A DNA stretch of 10,576 bases from HGM11416 sp964532155 (GCA_964532155.1 CAZHGN010000049.1:1-10576), one strand, 5' to 3'; positions 1 through 7,470 are shown, counted from the first letter of the stretch. Program-made: numbers and translations. Notes: generated from the letters alone by a model not told the origin.

Positions 1-5
1 TTTTA

Positions 6-1940
6 TTATTTGATAATTTTATTTCTGTCTTCGTCAACAACTTTAGCAAGGAAGTCTTCGGTAGACATTTCGTAACTTTCGCCACTGCGTTCACGTACGG
101 ATACGGTCGCGCCGTTTTCCGTTTCCTTATCACCGAGAATAAGCATATAAGGAACTTTTTCGAGCTGCGCGTCGCGAATCTTTCTTCCGATTTTTTCCGA
201 GCGGAGATCGGTCTCTACCCTAATACCGGAATAAGTAAGCTTATCTGCAACCGACTTAGCGTAATCGGCGCTTCTGTCGGTTACCGGCAATATTTTAACT
301 TGTACAGGAGACAACCAAAGCGGGAATGCACCGGCATACTTTTCGATAAGCATCGCAAGCGTACGCTCGTAGCAACCTATTGAACTGCGGTGAATAACGA
401 AAGGCACTTTCTTTTCGCCGTTTTGATCGATATAACTCATATCGAAGGAATGCCCTGCCGCAAAGTCGAGCTGTAAGGTCATAATGGTGTCTTCCTTACC
501 GAAGACGTTTTTAGCCTGAATATCGAGCTTAGGACCGTAGAACGCCGCCTCGTCGTCTGCTTCTACGTATTCAACGTTCAAATGGTTAAGTATTTCGCGC
601 ATGAGGTTTTGCGTTTCTTCCCAAGCCTTATCGTTGTCGATATACTTTTCTTTATTGTCGCCGCGTTTGGAGAAACGATAGGTAACGTCCTTTTCCATTC
701 CGAGCGTTTTAAGGCAGTATAAGCAAAGTTCGAGGGCGCGTTTAAATTCTTCTTCGATTTGCTCGGGCGTACAAATAACGTGCCCGTCCGCCAATGTAAA
801 CTGTCTAACTCTTATTAAGCCATGCATTTCGCCGCTTGCCTCTTTTCTGAACAGCGGAGCGGTTTCGGCATATCTGCAAGGTAAATCGCGGTAACTCTTT
901 AAACCGTTCTTATATATCTGATATTGGAAAGGGCAAGTCATCGGTCGGAGCGCAAGGAGTTCGTCGTCCTTCTCCTCGTCGCCTAAAACGAACATTTTAT
1001 CCCTGTAATGATACCAGTGCCCGGAAATCTTATAAAGATCGCTTTTCGCCATTACCGGCGTTCTGGTAAGCTGGAATCCGCGTCTTTCTTCCTCGTCCTC
1101 GATAAAGCGCATAAGAATTTGCATAATCTTAGCGCCCTTAGGCATAAGTATGGGGAGCCCTTGCCCTATCGTTTCCTCGGTCATAAAAATACCGAGTTCG
1201 CGACCAAGTTTGTTGTGGTCGCGCTTTTTAGCTTCTTCCAGCGCAACGAGATACTCGTCGAGTTCTGCTTTTTTAGCAAAAGCCGTGCCGTAAATACGCG
1301 TAAGCATTTTATTGTTTTCGTTTCCGCGCCAATACGCACCCGTTATAGAAGTAAGTTTAAACGCTTTAATTTTGCCGGTTGACGGAAGGTGCGGCCCCCT
1401 ACACAGATCTACGAAAGCACCTTGCTTATAGCAAGAAATAATCTCTCCGTCGGGTATTTCTTCGGCCAATTCAAGCTTATAGTTTTCCTTAAAGCCTTTA
1501 AAAAGCTTAATTGCCTCTTTCTTGGAAAGTTCAAAACGCTCAATGGGCAAATCGCTTTTTATAATTTTTTTCATTTCGTCTTCGATCTTAGACAAATCGG
1601 ACTGAGTAATGGGCGTTGCAAAATCGAAATCGTAATAAAATCCGTTTTCAATAACCGGGCCGATAGCAAGTTTGCAGGTCGGAAAAATGGATTTAACCGC
1701 TTGCGCAAGAACGTGCGCGCAAGTATGCCTATAGACGTCGAGCCCATCGTTATCCTTTAAGGTAACGATTTCGAGAGTTGCGTCCTCGGCAAGAGTATAG
1801 GAAAGATCGACGAGCTTACCGTTTACTTTTCCGCAAACTGCGTTGCGGAAAAGACCTTCGCTGATATCCTTGGCAACGTCCGCAACGGTTGAGCCGTTAG
1901 CATATTCTTTTTGGCTTCCGTCGTTTAATGTAATTAACAT
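6..1940 (-). CDS. thrS: Threonyl-tRNA synthetase
   Basis: Cytoplasmic class II aminoacyl-tRNA synthetase that charges tRNA-Thr with threonine. From the ATG at 1940 it has 644 residues, the usual full length. Visible parts in order: an N-terminal TGS domain (about 1-61); an editing domain with HTCAH (H72, H76) and CRGPH (C180, H184); a catalytic core with class II motif 2 (FRKEASGEMHG, from about 364) and motif 3 (HRSSIGCYER, from 517); and a C-terminal anticodon-binding domain from about 545. By alignment from memory with the E. coli enzyme, the catalytic zinc ligands are C336, H387 and H517. An in-frame ATG four codons upstream is rejected as the start because the Shine-Dalgarno GGAGGT (complement of 1945-1950) lies inside those codons, five bases before the ATG at 1940. 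Expression is controlled by the T-box leader directly upstream. Nothing essential appears missing. Confidence 0.97.
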   Translation of the reverse strand: MLITLNDGSQKEYANGSTVADVAKDISEGLFRNAVCGKVNGKLVDLSYTLAEDATLEIVTLKDNDGLDVYRHTCAHVLAQAVKSIFPTCKLAIGPVIENGFYYDFDFATPITQSDLSKIEDEMKKIIKSDLPIERFELSKKEAIKLFKGFKENYKLELAEEIPDGEIISCYKQGAFVDLCRGPHLPSTGKIKAFKLTSITGAYWRGNENNKMLTRIYGTAFAKKAELDEYLVALEEAKKRDHNKLGRELGIFMTEETIGQGLPILMPKGAKIMQILMRFIEDEEERRGFQLTRTPVMAKSDLYKISGHWYHYRDKMFVLGDEEKDDELLALRPMTCPFQYQIYKNGLKSYRDLPCRYAETAPLFRKEASGEMHGLIRVRQFTLADGHVICTPEQIEEEFKRALELCLYCLKTLGMEKDVTYRFSKRGDNKEKYIDNDKAWEETQNLMREILNHLNVEYVEADDEAAFYGPKLDIQAKNVFGKEDTIMTLQLDFAAGHSFDMSYIDQNGEKKVPFVIHRSSIGCYERTLAMLIEKYAGAFPLWLSPVQVKILPVTDRSADYAKSVADKLTYSGIRVETDLRSEKIGRKIRDAQLEKVPYMLILGDKETENGATVSVRERSGESYEMSTEDFLAKVVDEDRNKIIK

Positions 1941-1958
1941 ATTTACCTCCATATAAAC

Positions 1959-1987
1959 AAAAAATCCTTATGCAAAAAGCATAAGGA
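1959..1987 (-). terminator. T-box regulated intrinsic terminator
   Basis: On the minus strand TCCTTATGC (1987-1979) and GCATAAGGA (1973-1965) form a perfect 9-bp stem around a TTTTT loop, followed by a run of six T (1964-1959). It lies between the T-box and the thrS ribosome binding site and competes with the antiterminator for the CCTTAT segment. Confidence 0.93.
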
Positions 1988-2162
1988 CGATATATTACCG
2001 CGGTTCCACCTTATTTGTCGCATAACGAATACGACCACTTTTGAACTTCGAAAAAACGGGTGGTTTCACTTAGAATTTACGTTAACGACCTCTCAGCAAA
2101 CGATCGCTCTCTGTATAACGCGCAATAATGCTACTTGTCCCAAATCGAAAAGATGTTCTATG
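1959..2162 (-). promoter_or_regulatory. Threonine T-box riboswitch leader of thrS
   Basis: An RNA leader of about 200 nt that senses uncharged tRNA-Thr. The conserved T-box AAGGTGGAACCGCGG is on the minus strand at 2012-1998. Typical Stem I pieces lie upstream: GGGACAAGTAG, CAGAGAG, GCTGAGAGG, then GTGAAACCACC. In the last element the codon after GAA is ACC (2064-2062), a threonine codon and the expected specifier. The segment CCTTAT (1986-1981) can pair either with ATAAGG (2014-2009), which overlaps the T-box, as the antiterminator, or with ATAAGG in the terminator 3' arm. This is the mutually exclusive switch of transcriptional T-boxes. Established model: uncharged tRNA-Thr pairs with the specifier and with the UGGN bulge, stabilises the antiterminator and turns thrS on. 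The 5' end is inferred from the promoter; I did not fold the leader. Confidence 0.95.
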
Positions 2163-2168
2163 CAAACT

Positions 2169-2196
2169 ATTATACTACAAAAAATAATAAAGTCAA
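2169..2196 (-). promoter_or_regulatory. Sigma-A type promoter of thrS
   Basis: On the minus strand TTGACT (2196-2191) is followed after 16 bases by a perfect TATAAT (2174-2169). Transcription would start near 2162, giving a leader of about 220 nt to the thrS ATG. The -35 box begins only a few bases after the stop of the upstream YtxC-like gene, and no separate terminator is seen between them. Read-through from upstream would therefore also pass through the T-box. Confidence 0.85.
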
Positions 2197-2200
2197 CCGT

Positions 2201-2914
2201 TTATCTCGACGAGTTTAAAATTTTATCGCCAAAAAATTTTTCAAAACATGCCGATACGTTCGGTTCAGGTTTATTTAAAAAACATATTTCACCCGCACCG
2301 GCAAGCAATGATTCCTTTAACAATTTGTTTCTTTCGGCGCACGGCAGAATGTCGGTTTTGTTCAGTCGTTTATATCTGCCGTCGAACGCTTCGTCTCCGT
2401 CAATATATACCCTACGACCGCTTTTTTCGTTTATGAGGTATCCGACGAATTCTTTTAACTCTTCGGGTGTAAAGTATTCGGGCACGTACGACGCTATTTC
2501 TTCCCACTTCTTTTGTAATTTTTGCATTTTAAAGTAATATATTCCGTCTATCGAACACTGTTCTTCAAGTTTAATTTTTGATTTAACGTACCTTTTATCG
2601 TCCTCGAAATCGGCGGCGATAACGGCGGAAAGAAGGATTTCTTTATCTTCGTCGCTTAGTCCGTTTCCTTTGATTTTTTCTTTAAAAAGTTCGTATTTAT
2701 AACTAACGCATATAACGTCGGCAATGCGGTCGACGATCAGCCTGTTAGCGACAAACTGTGTTTCGTCCGCAACGTACAATTCCAAGAAGGAAAACTCCCC
2801 CACGAATTGCATTTTGCATTCTTTTTCGAAAGTTATTTTTAATCCTTCGCAATTCACTATATAATCGAGCTTATCGGCGTTATCCGTTCGCTCGCAAATT
2901 CGCAAGACTTTCAT
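2201..2914 (-). CDS. ytxC: YtxC-like protein (putative sporulation protein)
   Basis: A 237-residue soluble protein with no signal peptide or membrane segment visible. Its layout fits the YtxC family of Bacillota as I remember it: a central IDGIYYFKMQKLQKKWEEI (122-140), resembling the family's 'GF..FRL..Y...L' segment; a helix around EELKEFVGYLI (151-161); and a C-terminal NKLLKESLLAGAGEI followed by FEKFFGDKI, resembling the family ending with a conserved 'LLISALI..AP..I' and 'F..KV'. The family's terminal cysteines are not seen. Position supports the call, since ytxC lies just upstream of thrS in Bacillus. The family is named as sporulation-linked, but its biochemical role is not known to me. 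It starts 11 bases after the ATPase stop. A GGAG (complement of 2938-2941) is 23 bases from the ATG, too far for normal use, so translational coupling to the ATPase is likely. The family call is by pattern memory, not by search. Confidence 0.6.
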   Translation of the reverse strand: MKVLRICERTDNADKLDYIVNCEGLKITFEKECKMQFVGEFSFLELYVADETQFVANRLIVDRIADVICVSYKYELFKEKIKGNGLSDEDKEILLSAVIAADFEDDKRYVKSKIKLEEQCSIDGIYYFKMQKLQKKWEEIASYVPEYFTPEELKEFVGYLINEKSGRRVYIDGDEAFDGRYKRLNKTDILPCAERNKLLKESLLAGAGEICFLNKPEPNVSACFEKFFGDKILNSSR

Positions 2915-2925
2915 ACTGAAATAGT

Positions 2926-5538
2926 TTAAGCAATACTCTCCTTTTTAATTACTTTTTTCGGCTTTTTCATAGCGCGAATCTTTTTATAAACGGCTTTATA
3001 TAATTCCGAAATCGCCACTACGGTAAAAGAAACGAGAATTATTTTTAGCCAAACCGAAACGTTTAGCGGTACGGAGTCGAAAAAGTTACCGAAGAAACAA
3101 GTCAGCGTGATTTGAAAAACAAACGTCGCGACAAGCAAGCCGATAAACGGTTTATTATTGAAAAACGAAGAAAAAACGCTTTTGCCGCCGAGTTCTCTTG
3201 CGTTTATCGAATTAAAAAGTTGCAAAAATACGAATAAGCAAAAAATAGCGGTGTCGCCCTCAACGAGATTTACGCCTAAAAAATTGCGAGTTTTTTGCAA
3301 GACGAGCAAAATTACCGAATAAACGCTGTGCGTAATTATTCGTATAAACGCCCTTTTGCTTACTATATCGTCCGTTCTTTTTACCGGTTTTTCGTCCAAA
3401 AATTCATCGGCTCGTTTTTCCAGCCCTAACGAAAGCGCCAACGGCCCGTCCATTATAACGTTTATCCATAATAACTGAAGAGCGTTGAACGGCGGTTCGA
3501 AGCCTAAAAGAAGAAAAGCTATAATTACCCCGACGGCTGTAAAATTCACGGTTAGCTGAAAGAACAAAAAGCTTTGAAAATTTCTGTAAATATTTCTTCC
3601 GAAAGCGATCGCCTTTACTATTACGGAAAACGAATTATTAAGCAAAATTACGTCGGCGGCTTCTTTGGTTATTTCGCTACCGTCACCCATAGCAATTCCC
3701 ACGTCGGCGTTTTTTACGGCAGGCGCGTCGTTCACGCCGTCTCCGGTTACGGCGACGATTTCGCCCTTTTTCTTTAAAAGCTTGACAATTCTCAGTTTTG
3801 TCTCCGGCAGGCACCTCGCAACGACCTTTACGTCGTCAAGTCGCTTAATAAGCTCTTCGTCGCTTTTTTCGTTGATATAACTTCCGTCCACGCATTCGTC
3901 TTGCGTATACGTCAAGCCGAGTTTTTGCGCGATTGCAAAAGCCGTTTGTTTGTTATCGCCGGTGAGTATTTTTACTTTTATTCCCGCTTTAAGGCTTTTT
4001 TGAACGGCATCTTTAACTTCCGGACGTATTTTATCCGACAACACGGAAAATCCGTCGTAATAAAATTCTCCGTTCTCTTCATGCGCAAAGGCAATAATTC
4101 GTCCCGAGGATTTTTCATACGGTAAAGCGGCGTTTAAAGTCTCGTTAACTTCTTTGTCCGTTAACTTGCAAATTCTCGTAATAACCTCGATTGCACCCTT
4201 GTAAAAGGTCGTTTTCTTCCCTAATCGTACTACTCTTGTAGCCGTGTATTTTCTCTCGGACGAAAAAGGAACTCTATCTAAAACCTCGAAGCGCGCTCTG
4301 TCCTCATCCAACTTCTTTTGCTTATTCTCATAATAATAAGAAATTAAAGCGCGCTCGGTAGAATTTCCCGAAATTAAAGTTTTTTTACCATCGTTTATAA
4401 AGCATGCCGTTGAATTTAAAGCGCTGTTTAATGCGATATACCTATTATGCTCTTCAACGTTAAAATTATCGGCAACGACCGTTTTCTCGACTTCCATTAC
4501 GCCAAAGGTCAGCGTTCCCGTCTTGTCCGAACAAATAACGCTAACACACCCCACCGTTTCGGCGGCAATAAGTTTTTTAATAACGGCGTTGGATTTTGCA
4601 AGTTTGACAACGCTAAGCGCAAGCGAAATAGCAACGGTCGTCGGAAGCCCCTCGGGTACGGCGGCGACGATAAGAACGATTGCCGATAAAAAGGAGGTTT
4701 TAAATGTTTCTAAACTTAAATTACCCGAAACGACGGCACGTGATATGGTCATTATAAAAACTATTATAGCGGCAGCCGCGCCAAAAATCGTTATTTTTTT
4801 TGATAACGAGTTAAGTTTTTTTGAAAGTGGTGCCGAAATATCGTTTCCGCTCTCTAACCCCGAAGCGATGTTCCCGATCTTTGCCGATTCTCCGACGGCA
4901 AGCACTACTGCCCTTGCACTACCGTTTTTAACGAAAGTTCCCGAATTTAATAAATTATCTTCGCAAATCTTGCCCCTATATAGTTTTTTGCTTTTTCCGA
5001 CAGACTCACCGGTTAGCGTGGATTCGTCTACTTCGAGGTCGTTTTCTTCAAGTATTAAGCAATCTGCGACTATTCTTTCCCCCGATTCAATAAGTAAAAC
5101 GTCACCCACGCAAACGTCGGCGTTAGATATTAATCGCTTTTCACCGTTTCTAACGCAAGTTACCGAAACGTTTTCGGTAAAACTTTTTAAATACTCAAAC
5201 GCCTTTTCCGATTTTCGCTCCATAATTACGGTAAGACCTACTGAAATGCAAATGGAAAGGAAAATGCCCAAGCATTCGAAAGGATCGACCTCGTAACCGG
5301 AAAAATAATTGCCGATATTAATACCCAAAGTAAGTAAAAAGGCAAAGACGAGGATAAGCATCATCGGCTCGCATAAAGCGTTTATTATACGCCTAAGAAG
5401 AGTTATTTTATTTTTTGATAAAAGAACGTTTGCGCCGTATTTTTTTCTGTAATAAATTACTTGTTCGTCGCTAAGCCCTTGGTTTGAAAATTTTTCTTTT
5501 TTATATACTTCTTCAAAGCGCTTCAGCTCAATGCTCAT
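2926..5538 (-). CDS. PMCA-type calcium-transporting P-type ATPase
   Basis: Membrane pump that uses ATP to move Ca2+ out of the cytoplasm. It has 870 residues from the ATG at 5538; a TTG five codons upstream (5553) is possible, and neither start has a clear ribosome binding site. Seen in order: N-terminal cation-ATPase domain; M1-M2 (about 52-106); actuator loop TGES (176-179); M3 (about 250-268); M4 with PEGLP (295-299); phosphorylation motif DKTGTLT with Asp338; nucleotide-binding KGA (447-449); TGD (526-528); hinge GDGVNDAP (599-606); M5-M10 to about 850. Calcium-site residues match PMCA rather than SERCA: M5 reads FFQLTVNFTAV with Ala where SERCA has the site I Glu771, and M6 reads NVIMD (Asn693, Asp697). 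A FNSINARE segment (about 775-782) resembles PMCA's FNEINAR. One Ca2+ per cycle is expected. It probably forms an operon with the YtxC-like gene. Transport direction and ion are inferred from family. Confidence 0.9.
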   Translation of the reverse strand: MSIELKRFEEVYKKEKFSNQGLSDEQVIYYRKKYGANVLLSKNKITLLRRIINALCEPMMLILVFAFLLTLGINIGNYFSGYEVDPFECLGIFLSICISVGLTVIMERKSEKAFEYLKSFTENVSVTCVRNGEKRLISNADVCVGDVLLIESGERIVADCLILEENDLEVDESTLTGESVGKSKKLYRGKICEDNLLNSGTFVKNGSARAVVLAVGESAKIGNIASGLESGNDISAPLSKKLNSLSKKITIFGAAAAIIVFIMTISRAVVSGNLSLETFKTSFLSAIVLIVAAVPEGLPTTVAISLALSVVKLAKSNAVIKKLIAAETVGCVSVICSDKTGTLTFGVMEVEKTVVADNFNVEEHNRYIALNSALNSTACFINDGKKTLISGNSTERALISYYYENKQKKLDEDRARFEVLDRVPFSSERKYTATRVVRLGKKTTFYKGAIEVITRICKLTDKEVNETLNAALPYEKSSGRIIAFAHEENGEFYYDGFSVLSDKIRPEVKDAVQKSLKAGIKVKILTGDNKQTAFAIAQKLGLTYTQDECVDGSYINEKSDEELIKRLDDVKVVARCLPETKLRIVKLLKKKGEIVAVTGDGVNDAPAVKNADVGIAMGDGSEITKEAADVILLNNSFSVIVKAIAFGRNIYRNFQSFLFFQLTVNFTAVGVIIAFLLLGFEPPFNALQLLWINVIMDGPLALSLGLEKRADEFLDEKPVKRTDDIVSKRAFIRIITHSVYSVILLVLQKTRNFLGVNLVEGDTAIFCLFVFLQLFNSINARELGGKSVFSSFFNNKPFIGLLVATFVFQITLTCFFGNFFDSVPLNVSVWLKIILVSFTVVAISELYKAVYKKIRAMKKPKKVIKKESIA

Positions 5539-5610
5539 AATTATAAACCACAAACCCGTATACTATATGATTTTTTTTTGACAAATATTTGCATATAGGT
5601 TAAAAACGGG

Positions 5611-5638
5611 TTGCTTTTTATTTTTCATATGATATAAT
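5611..5638 (+). promoter_or_regulatory. Promoter of the phosphoribosyltransferase gene
   Basis: TTGCTT (5611-5616), a 16-base spacer and a perfect TATAAT (5633-5638) predict a start near 5645 and a short leader of about 25 nt. The 8-bp palindrome TCATATGA (5625-5632) abuts the -10 box. No riboswitch fits in this leader. A second candidate -35, TTGACA at 5578-5583, has only TAAAAA at the right distance and is less convincing. Confidence 0.7.
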
Positions 5639-5668
5639 ACATGGGTATTGAAAAGAGGTTTACAAATT

Positions 5669-6217
5669 ATGGAAAATCGTTTTTATAAAATGAACTTGGC
5701 AGGAATAGACGTTTCGCTGCCTGTACTCCCTATTTCGGGCGACACTTCGATCGCTTTTTTTAACCTTCACGGCAACCAACGCCTTACCGAGGCTTGCGGT
5801 AAAGAGTTGGCTAAGCTTGCAACCGACTGCGACGTTTTAATCACAGCCGAATCCAAGGGATTACAGCTTTGTCATGTCGTTGCGAGGGAACTCGGTCACG
5901 ATTATTACGCCGTCGCTCGTAAAAACAAAAAACTGTATATGCAAGACGGATTGGATATTATTATCGATTCCACCATCACGACCGGAAAAGAACAACATCT
6001 GTATTTGTCCAGACACGACGCAGATTTACTTAAAGGCAAAAAGGTAGGCATTATCGACGACGTCGTTTCCACCGGAGCCGCTCTTTCCGGGCTTGAACGC
6101 TTAGTTGAACTTTCCGGCGGTATAATCGTGAAAAAACTTTTCGTTCTCGCAGAAGGCGACGCCGCCAAGCGCGACGACGTTAAATATTTGGGTACTATCC
6201 CCGTCTTCCACGACTAA
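5669..6217 (+). CDS. Purine-type phosphoribosyltransferase (Apt-like family)
   Basis: A 182-residue cytoplasmic type I phosphoribosyltransferase, probably joining a purine base to PRPP in nucleotide salvage. The PRPP-binding loop is clear: VGIIDDVVSTGAAL at about 126-139, with the adjacent acidic pair D130-D131. AESKGLQL (60-67) fits the position of the pyrophosphate-side loop, and ARKNKKLYM (83-91) fits the flexible catalytic loop. It differs from canonical adenine phosphoribosyltransferase, lacking the usual 'PDFPKEGI' start and 'PGE.....Y.LEYG' segment. It resembles the COG0503 paralogues common in Bacillota whose base specificity is not settled, so adenine, xanthine or a regulatory role are all possible. 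The ATG at 5669 is preferred over the upstream TTG (5648) because GAGG at 5655-5658 lies 10 bases before it. It is a single-gene unit with its own promoter and terminator, divergent from the ATPase. Confidence 0.8.
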   Translation: MENRFYKMNLAGIDVSLPVLPISGDTSIAFFNLHGNQRLTEACGKELAKLATDCDVLITAESKGLQLCHVVARELGHDYYAVARKNKKLYMQDGLDIIIDSTITTGKEQHLYLSRHDADLLKGKKVGIIDDVVSTGAALSGLERLVELSGGIIVKKLFVLAEGDAAKRDDVKYLGTIPVFHD

Positions 6218-6220
6218 TCT

Positions 6221-6268
6221 ATTTTAAAACACTTCGGGCCGTACGAGTAATCGTGCGGCTTTTAAAAT
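6221..6268 (+). terminator. Intrinsic terminator after the phosphoribosyltransferase gene
   Basis: GCCGTACGA (6238-6246) and TCGTGCGGC (6251-6259) pair over 9 bp, with one G-U wobble, around a GTAA loop of the GNRA type. The flanking ATTTTAAAA (6221-6229) and TTTTAAAAT (6260-6268) are also complementary and give an A/U base plus the T tract. It begins three bases after the stop codon. Confidence 0.85.
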
Positions 6269-6308
6269 GCCCTAAAAACAAATTTTTTTGGCTCCTTTTT
6301 TTCCTGTA

Positions 6309-6351
6309 TAGCAAAAAGCAACTTGCACTCGATGCAAATTGCTTTTTGTTA
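6309..6351. terminator. Long hairpin, probable bidirectional terminator or attenuator
   Basis: CAAAAAGCAA (6312-6321) pairs with TTGCTTTTTG (6339-6348). The stem continues through a single C/A mismatch into TTGCA/TGCAA around a CTCGA loop. The A and T runs are in the two arms, so either strand would produce a hairpin with a U-rich 3' side. The phosphoribosyltransferase gene already has a terminator 40 bases earlier, so this one may instead end a leftward transcript or act in the leader of the dap genes. I found no convincing promoter between the two hairpins. Confidence 0.6.
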
Positions 6352-6373
6352 AAAATATATGATAAGGGGGAAA

Positions 6374-6505
6374 ATGATGAGCGTTGTTAGTGCACCAACT
6401 GCATCCGCAATCAGTTTACCTACACAATATAACATTTTTCGACATAAAAGTAAAATCTTTTTACACCGTTTTTCAAAAAAAGTTCAAAGAATTTATAAGC
6501 GCTAA
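6374..6505 (+). CDS. Candidate small basic ORF upstream of dapA
   Basis: A 43-codon ORF (MMSVVSAPTASAISLPTQYN, then a Lys/Arg-rich half ending in YKR). It has a good Shine-Dalgarno AAGGGGG (6364-6370) six bases before the second ATG (6377), which supports translation. I recognise no family, and no membrane segment is seen. Another frame is open from a TTG at 6384 to a stop at 6573-6575, four bases before the dapA ATG. Losing one A from the 7-A run at 6475-6481 would join the two into one protein of about 66 residues ending next to dapA. It could be a real small protein, a leader peptide for the dap operon, a decayed gene, or a chance ORF in A/T-rich sequence. The rest of the interval to dapA shows no lysine riboswitch that I can recognise. 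Confidence 0.3.
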   Translation: MMSVVSAPTASAISLPTQYNIFRHKSKIFLHRFSKKVQRIYKR

Positions 6506-6579
6506 AAAAATTTATTTTTCGACCTATAACGCGCGAGAAAAAAGCAATCCTTTTAATCTTTCGGCATATAAATAAGCGT

Positions 6580-7470
6580 ATGAAAAATAAAGTAATAACC
6601 GCCCTTATTACGCCGATGAATGAGGTAGGCAAAATTGATTATTCGGCATTAGAAAAAATAGCAAAAGCGCAGTTATTAGCAAATGTTGACGGACTGTTAT
6701 TATTCGGTACGACAGGCGAACCGTTAAGCATTACGCTTGACGAGAAAAGAGATATTTTGAAAGCCGCACAAAATGCGACCGATGGAAAAATAGAACTAAT
6801 ATGCGGAATATCATCACCTATAACGAACAACGCGACCGAACTTGCCGAGTATTATGCAAAGCACGGTGCAAATTGCCTTATGGCAATAACGCCTTACTAT
6901 TACAAATGCACGACAGAAGGCATGATTTTACATTTTAAACATATTGCAAAAAGTACAGATTTGCCTGTTATAGTATATAACGTTCCGGCAAGGACGGGAG
7001 TCGATATTTGCAAGAACGACGAGGTAATTTCTTTTATAAACGAGACGGAAAATATATGCGCAATAAAAAACGCACAACAAACGGTTAACGACACTGCTGC
7101 GGCGTTCAAAAAAATCCGAAAACCGATTTTTAGCGGAAACGATTGCTTTAATTTATTAACGATGGAACTTGGCGGAGGGGGAAGCATTTCGGTAATTTCG
7201 AACTTTTTGCCAGAACTCGAAGTGGCAATGCACAAGGCGTTTGACAGCGATAATCTTACGCTTGCAAAGCGTATAGACGAAGTTTTATATAAAGTTTCCA
7301 AAGAGGTATTCGCGATTCCTAATCCTATAGGCGCAAAGTGCGCTTGCGCAATAAAATATTCTATATCAAACGAAATGCGCTTGCCACTTACAAAGCCAAG
7401 CCAAGAGATTATTAAAAAAATCGAAGAATCGGTTAAATACGGAATGAATAAAACGGAGGAATTGGTTTGA
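6580..7470 (+). CDS. dapA: 4-hydroxy-tetrahydrodipicolinate synthase
   Basis: Cytoplasmic aldolase-class TIM barrel that condenses pyruvate with aspartate semialdehyde, the first committed step to diaminopimelate and lysine. It has 296 residues, normal length. Family motifs are all present: GLLLFGTTGEP with T44-T45, the tyrosine cluster YYY (106-108), YNVPARTG with Y133 and R138, the Schiff-base lysine K163 in CAIKNAQQ, and SGND followed by GGGGSISVISN (185-208). The Arg in PARTG and the GTTGE loop favour DapA over N-acetylneuraminate lyase or other superfamily members. After the catalytic Lys, the common Glu-Ala-Ser is Asn-Ala-Gln. The ATG has no recognisable Shine-Dalgarno just upstream (ATAAATAAGCGT precedes it), unlike most genes here. 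It overlaps dapB by three bases, so the two are co-transcribed and probably translationally coupled. Confidence 0.95.
   Translation: MKNKVITALITPMNEVGKIDYSALEKIAKAQLLANVDGLLLFGTTGEPLSITLDEKRDILKAAQNATDGKIELICGISSPITNNATELAEYYAKHGANCLMAITPYYYKCTTEGMILHFKHIAKSTDLPVIVYNVPARTGVDICKNDEVISFINETENICAIKNAQQTVNDTAAAFKKIRKPIFSGNDCFNLLTMELGGGGSISVISNFLPELEVAMHKAFDSDNLTLAKRIDEVLYKVSKEVFAIPNPIGAKCACAIKYSISNEMRLPLTKPSQEIIKKIEESVKYGMNKTEELV

Noticed and set aside
1941..1952. Upstream in-frame ATG that would give thrS four extra N-terminal residues
   Set aside because: The codons between the two ATGs contain the GGAGGT ribosome binding site for the downstream ATG, so the extension is not translated in the normal way.
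2113..2160. Possible small ORF in the thrS leader
   Set aside because: The sequence is fully accounted for by Stem I elements of the T-box, and no start with a ribosome binding site is seen.
4523..5296. A 257-codon open frame on the plus strand inside the Ca2+ ATPase gene
   Set aside because: It is antisense to a protein with every P-type ATPase motif. Its sequence is low complexity (Ser/Thr/Pro/Phe-rich) as expected for an antisense shadow, and no ribosome binding site was noted.
5578..5606. Alternative promoter TTGACA with TAAAAA for the phosphoribosyltransferase gene
   Set aside because: The -35 is perfect, but the -10 is poor and a perfect TATAAT with an acceptable -35 lies closer to the start codon.
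6352..6579. Lysine riboswitch upstream of dapA
   Set aside because: I looked for the conserved lysine-riboswitch core (AGAGGUGC, GAAGUG and the multi-helix junction segments) and did not recognise it. The stretch is A/T-rich and mostly open in two frames.
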